From: an uncultured Oscillospiraceae bacterium
Lineage (GTDB): Bacteria > Bacillota > Clostridia > Oscillospirales > Oscillospiraceae
DNA: 9,352 bases
Assembly: GCA_905234575.1 (NCBI GenBank)
Contig: CAJOIG010000054.1
Location: 1 to 9,352 of the forward strand
Reading direction: 5' to 3'
Of the stretch, positions 7,701 to 9,352 are shown piece after piece (position 1 is the stretch's first letter; each line of letters opens with the position of its first letter). The translations under genes were made by a program, and so were the position numbers. The notes under the pieces were generated by a model, which saw nothing but the letters and a program-made list of their open reading frames with translations, did not search any database and had not been told where the DNA came from.

Positions 7701-8252
7701 GTGCTCGCGGGCGTCGTCAGCGCCGTCCGCACCCGCACCACCAAAAACAACTCCCTCATGAGTTACGTCACCCTGGAGGACGACACGGGGACCATGGAGC
7801 TCGTGGCCTTCCAGCGGGTGCTGGACGAGGGCGGCGCGTACCTCCGGGAAAACGGCGCCATCTGCTGCGAGGGACGCATCACCCTCCGGGACGAGAAGGA
7901 GCCCCAGCTCACCCTCGACACCGTCCTGCCCCTGCCGGAGAACGTCACGGCGGAGGAGCTGCGGGAGCTCACGGCAGCGCTGCACGCCCGGGGCGGACCC
8001 CGGCGGCAGGCCCCGGCTGCCGCCCCGGCAAGAGCGGACAAGCCCCGGACACTCTATGTGAAGCTCCCCTCCCGGGAGGACCCGGCCTTCCGGCGCATCG
8101 GGCTCATCCTGCAGATGTTCCCGGGCTCGGAGCCCCTGGTGGTCTATTTTGCGGACACCAAAAAGCGCGCCGCCGCCCGGTGCGTCATCCATCCGGCGCT
8201 GGTGGGGGAGCTTACGGAGATGCTCGGCGCGGAGAACGTCGTCGTCAAATAA
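4722..8252 (+). CDS. dnaE: DNA polymerase III alpha subunit DnaE
   Basis: DnaE is a C-family DNA polymerase that acts at the replication fork. In Firmicutes with PolC it usually extends primers, especially on the lagging strand. The 1176-residue protein has, in order: a PHP domain (about 3-270); the polymerase core with GPGRGSAAGS at 355-364 and catalytic aspartates in PDIDMDF (Asp397, Asp399) and KMDFLGL (Asp552); finger motifs such as YRPGPMDSIPRF at 630-641; DYAFNKAHAVSYA at 746-758; a helix-hairpin-helix region around 800-880; a clamp-binding motif QMDLF at 912-916; an OB fold at about 992-1070; and an Ala/Pro-rich linker leading to a C-terminal piece (1108-1176) that I recall from clostridial DnaE. 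The nine residues that line the PHP metal site in active homologues all appear present. GAGGA at 4710-4714 serves the ATG. No frameshift is visible. The reading frame is the same as that of hflX, with a TAA and 21 bases between them. Confidence 0.98.
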   Translation: MAFVHLHVHSEYSLLDGACRIRELPRRARELGQTAVAITDHGVMYGAVAFYKACREAGVKPIIGCEVYVAPRSLTDREYGVDNRYSHLILLCKNETGYHNLCRLVSKAFIDGFYVKPRIDWPLLHEHAEGLVCLSACLAGDIPQKLVQGDYEGAKARALELDSLFGRGNFYLELQDHGIPEERKAAQGLLRLHRETGIPLVVTNDAHYLRREDARAQDILMCIQTGKTVDDPDRMKFDSEEMYLKSEEEMRRLFPDFPEAYDNTARIAELCEFDFEFGNYHLPRFQLPEGETDSFSYLRKLCLAGLEKRYPGGGPELQAQLDYELGVIRQMGFTDYFLVVWDFVNYARSQGIPVGPGRGSAAGSLVSYCLHITDIDPVKYSLYFERFLNPERVTMPDIDMDFCVRRRGEVIDYVTRKYGADHVAQIVTFGTMAARQVVRDVARVTNIPYGEADAVAKQIPMGQNSRKISLKEAVGLSKPLREMVEGDDRIRALIDTAAALEGMPRHASTHAAGVVISRDPLTDYLPLAKNDEAVVCEFPMTEIEELGLLKMDFLGLRNLTVMEDAAELIRRKDPDFRVESIPEDDVSTYEMLAEGHTSGVFQLESAGMTGVCVGLGPRSMEDITAVIALYRPGPMDSIPRFLDCAVHPEKIAYKHPMLEPILQVTYGCIVYQEQVLAILQRLAGFSLGQADMIRRAMSKKKHAVIDAERKAFVYGDPERNIPGCIANGVPEAVANSIYDEINDFADYAFNKAHAVSYAIVSYRTAWLKNHYPREYMAALLTSVRELSGKVAEYIAECRRLGIAVLPPDVNESDADFTVAGEHIRFGLSAVKGVGEGFMRQVMAERAAGGPFTGLDDFCRRMYGKDLNRRPVESLIRAGAFDSLGAKRRALIMALETVLDGVAADGRRNVAGQMDLFSLDEEAAPELTLPNVEEFSPMELLSMEKEITGLYLTGHPMNAYRRTAEQVGAVPIGTVRGDLEQEEGLRRFGDGQRVVLAGVVSAVRTRTTKNNSLMSYVTLEDDTGTMELVAFQRVLDEGGAYLRENGAICCEGRITLRDEKEPQLTLDTVLPLPENVTAEELRELTAALHARGGPRRQAPAAAPARADKPRTLYVKLPSREDPAFRRIGLILQMFPGSEPLVVYFADTKKRAAARCVIHPALVGELTEMLGAENVVVK

Positions 8253-8260
8253 TCACAAAA

Positions 8261-8265
8261 GAGGA
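8261..8265 (+). promoter_or_regulatory. Ribosome binding site pointing to the ATT start of hflX
   Basis: GAGGA at 8261-8265, in the context AAAAGAGGAA, lies eight bases before the ATT at 8274. No ATG, GTG or TTG occurs in frame between the dnaE stop and the ATG at 8334, which has no purine-rich site before it. The site therefore argues for initiation at or very near 8274. Confidence 0.7.
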
Positions 8266-8273
8266 ACACGACC

Positions 8274-9352
8274 ATTAACGATACGACTGTCAAAAAAGAA
8301 CGCGCTGCCCTCGCCGGGCTCGCCGCGGCCAGCATGGACCCGCGGGAGCGCAGCGACGACGTCAGCATGGAGGAGCTCTGGGCCCTGACCGAGACCGCGG
8401 GGGCGGAGCCCGTCTGCACGCTTTTGCAGACGAGGGACAAGCCCGACCCCCACAGCTTCCTCGGCGGCGGCAAGGTGGAGGAGCTCAAGGAGCTCATCGA
8501 GAACGAGGAGTGCGACCTCGCCGTCTTCGACAACGAGCTCTCCCCCTCCCAGGCCCGGGTGCTGGAGGAGGCCCTGGGGGTGCGGGTGCTGGACCGCACA
8601 GGCCTCATCCTCGACATCTTCGCCCAGCGGGCCCACACCCGCGAGGGCATTTTGCAGGTGGAGCTCGCCCAGTACCGCTATCTCCTCCCGCGGCTGACGG
8701 GCATGTGGACCCACCTCAAAAGGCAGGCGGGCACGTCCGCGCCCATCGGCACCCGCGGTCCCGGCGAGACCCAGCTCGAGACCGACCGGCGGCACATCCG
8801 CCGCCGCATCCAGAAGCTCGCGGAGGAACTCGAGCAGGTCCGGCGCGTCCGGGGCACCCAGCGCAAGCAGCGCGAGCGGAACTCCCTGCCCGTCGTGGCC
8901 CTCGTGGGCTATACGAACGCCGGGAAATCCACCTTGCTGAACACCCTCACCGGGGACAGCATCCAGACCGGCGACCGCCTGTTCGACACCCTGGACACCA
9001 CCACCCGCCGCCTCAGCCTGGACGAGGCCGGGCAGGCGCTCCTGTCGGACACCGTCGGCTTCATCCGCAAGCTGCCCCACGAGCTCGTGGACGCCTTCAA
9101 GGCCACGCTGGAGGAGCTGACCTACGCGGATCTTCTCCTGCACGTCATCGACATTTCGAACCCGGACTGGGAGACCCAGGCCGCGGTGGTGGAGGACCTC
9201 ATCTGGCGACTGGGCGCGGCCCAGACGCCCTGCATCCGGGTGTATAACAAATGCGACGCCTTTTTCGGCCGTCTGCCCGGCGGGGAGGACGAGGTATGCA
9301 TCTCCGCCCGCACGGGCGAGGGCACGAAGACCCTGCTCTACGCCATCGGGCA
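8274..9352 (+). CDS. hflX: GTPase HflX, probable ATT start, cut by window edge
   Basis: HflX is a ribosome-associated GTPase of the Obg-HflX class. In bacteria it binds the 50S subunit and splits stalled or stress-arrested 70S ribosomes. The window holds 359 codons; the C-terminus runs off the right edge (family proteins are usually just over 400 residues). Visible parts are an N-terminal domain with KKERAALAGL at 7-16 and LGGGKVEELKEL at 63-74; the signature RGPGETQLETDRR at 161-173; a charged coiled-coil at about 170-205; and the G domain with G1 GYTNAGKST at 212-220, G2 threonines at 242-244, G3 DTVGF at 259-263 followed by the HflX-typical RKLPHELVDAFKATLEE, G4 NKCD at 325-328 and G5 SA at 344-345. 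Translation seems to begin at ATT: a Shine-Dalgarno lies eight bases upstream, and family-like sequence occurs before the first ATG (8334). It probably belongs to the same transcript as dnaE. Confidence 0.93.
   Translation, partial: MNDTTVKKERAALAGLAAASMDPRERSDDVSMEELWALTETAGAEPVCTLLQTRDKPDPHSFLGGGKVEELKELIENEECDLAVFDNELSPSQARVLEEALGVRVLDRTGLILDIFAQRAHTREGILQVELAQYRYLLPRLTGMWTHLKRQAGTSAPIGTRGPGETQLETDRRHIRRRIQKLAEELEQVRRVRGTQRKQRERNSLPVVALVGYTNAGKSTLLNTLTGDSIQTGDRLFDTLDTTTRRLSLDEAGQALLSDTVGFIRKLPHELVDAFKATLEELTYADLLLHVIDISNPDWETQAAVVEDLIWRLGAAQTPCIRVYNKCDAFFGRLPGGEDEVCISARTGEGTKTLLYAIG

Noticed and set aside
4587..8192. A 1201-codon open frame on the minus strand, opposite almost all of dnaE and the end of whiA.
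   Set aside because: Its codons are in exact register with dnaE, and it stays open because dnaE avoids TTA, CTA and TCA codons in this GC-rich genome. It ends at the single TTA of whiA. The translation is rich in Arg, Gly, Ala, Val, His and Asp with no recognisable domain.
8253..8273. A possible terminator or promoter between dnaE and hflX.
   Set aside because: The 21 bases contain only an A-rich run and the hflX ribosome binding site. There is no inverted repeat, T-run or -10/-35 pair.
5741..8278. An 845-codon open frame on the + strand within dnaE, in another frame.
   Set aside because: The product is dominated by Arg, Gly, Pro and His, as expected for an out-of-frame reading of GC-rich coding DNA, while the dnaE frame carries every expected polymerase motif.
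8292..8297. A run of six A at the start of hflX as a possible slippage or programmed frameshift site.
   Set aside because: The frame is continuous on both sides and the homology-like N-terminus reads straight through it, so nothing indicates frameshifting.

Overview
The window is a GC-rich piece of chromosome, except for an AT-richer first 92 bases. It carries seven genes, all on the + strand and packed almost without gaps. Gene content and order point to a Firmicute, most likely a GC-rich member of the Clostridia (perhaps Oscillospirales). The reasons are an HPr kinase/phosphorylase of the HprK family; the murB-rapZ-yvcK-whiA block, familiar from clostridial genomes and related to the Bacillus yvcJ-yvcK-yvcL block; and a DnaE polymerase with an apparently intact PHP domain and a short C-terminal extension of clostridial type. 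The genus assignment is inference.

Layout: bases 1-92 are AT-rich (about 41% GC by hand count) and hold a candidate promoter. Then come hprK (93-1028), murB (1041-1958), rapZ (1962-2810), yvcK (2812-3810), whiA (3807-4718), dnaE (4722-8252) and hflX (8274 to the right edge, truncated). Gaps are 12, 3, 1, -4, 3 and 21 bases. No terminator-like hairpin or secondary promoter was seen between the genes, so a single transcription unit with translational coupling is the simplest reading. No RNA gene, mobile element, CRISPR array or repeat array was seen.

The first five genes share a theme of matching cell-wall precursor supply and cell growth to carbon status. HprK sets the phosphorylation state of HPr. 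MurB makes UDP-MurNAc. RapZ (YvcJ) and YvcK belong to families tied to glucosamine-6-phosphate or UDP-GlcNAc control. WhiA is a DNA-binding protein linked to growth and division. DnaE copies DNA, and HflX is a GTPase that rescues or splits ribosomes.

This is a housekeeping region, and I found no evidence of a previously undescribed system. The most notable detail is that hflX seems to start at an ATT codon: a Shine-Dalgarno sequence sits correctly in front of it, family-like N-terminal sequence begins there, and no ATG, GTG or TTG occurs in frame until 20 codons later. Other points are the lack of an HPr/Crh gene beside whiA, hflX after dnaE where I recall pfkA in some clostridia, a single in-frame TTA codon (in whiA), and small motif departures in YvcK, RapZ and HflX.
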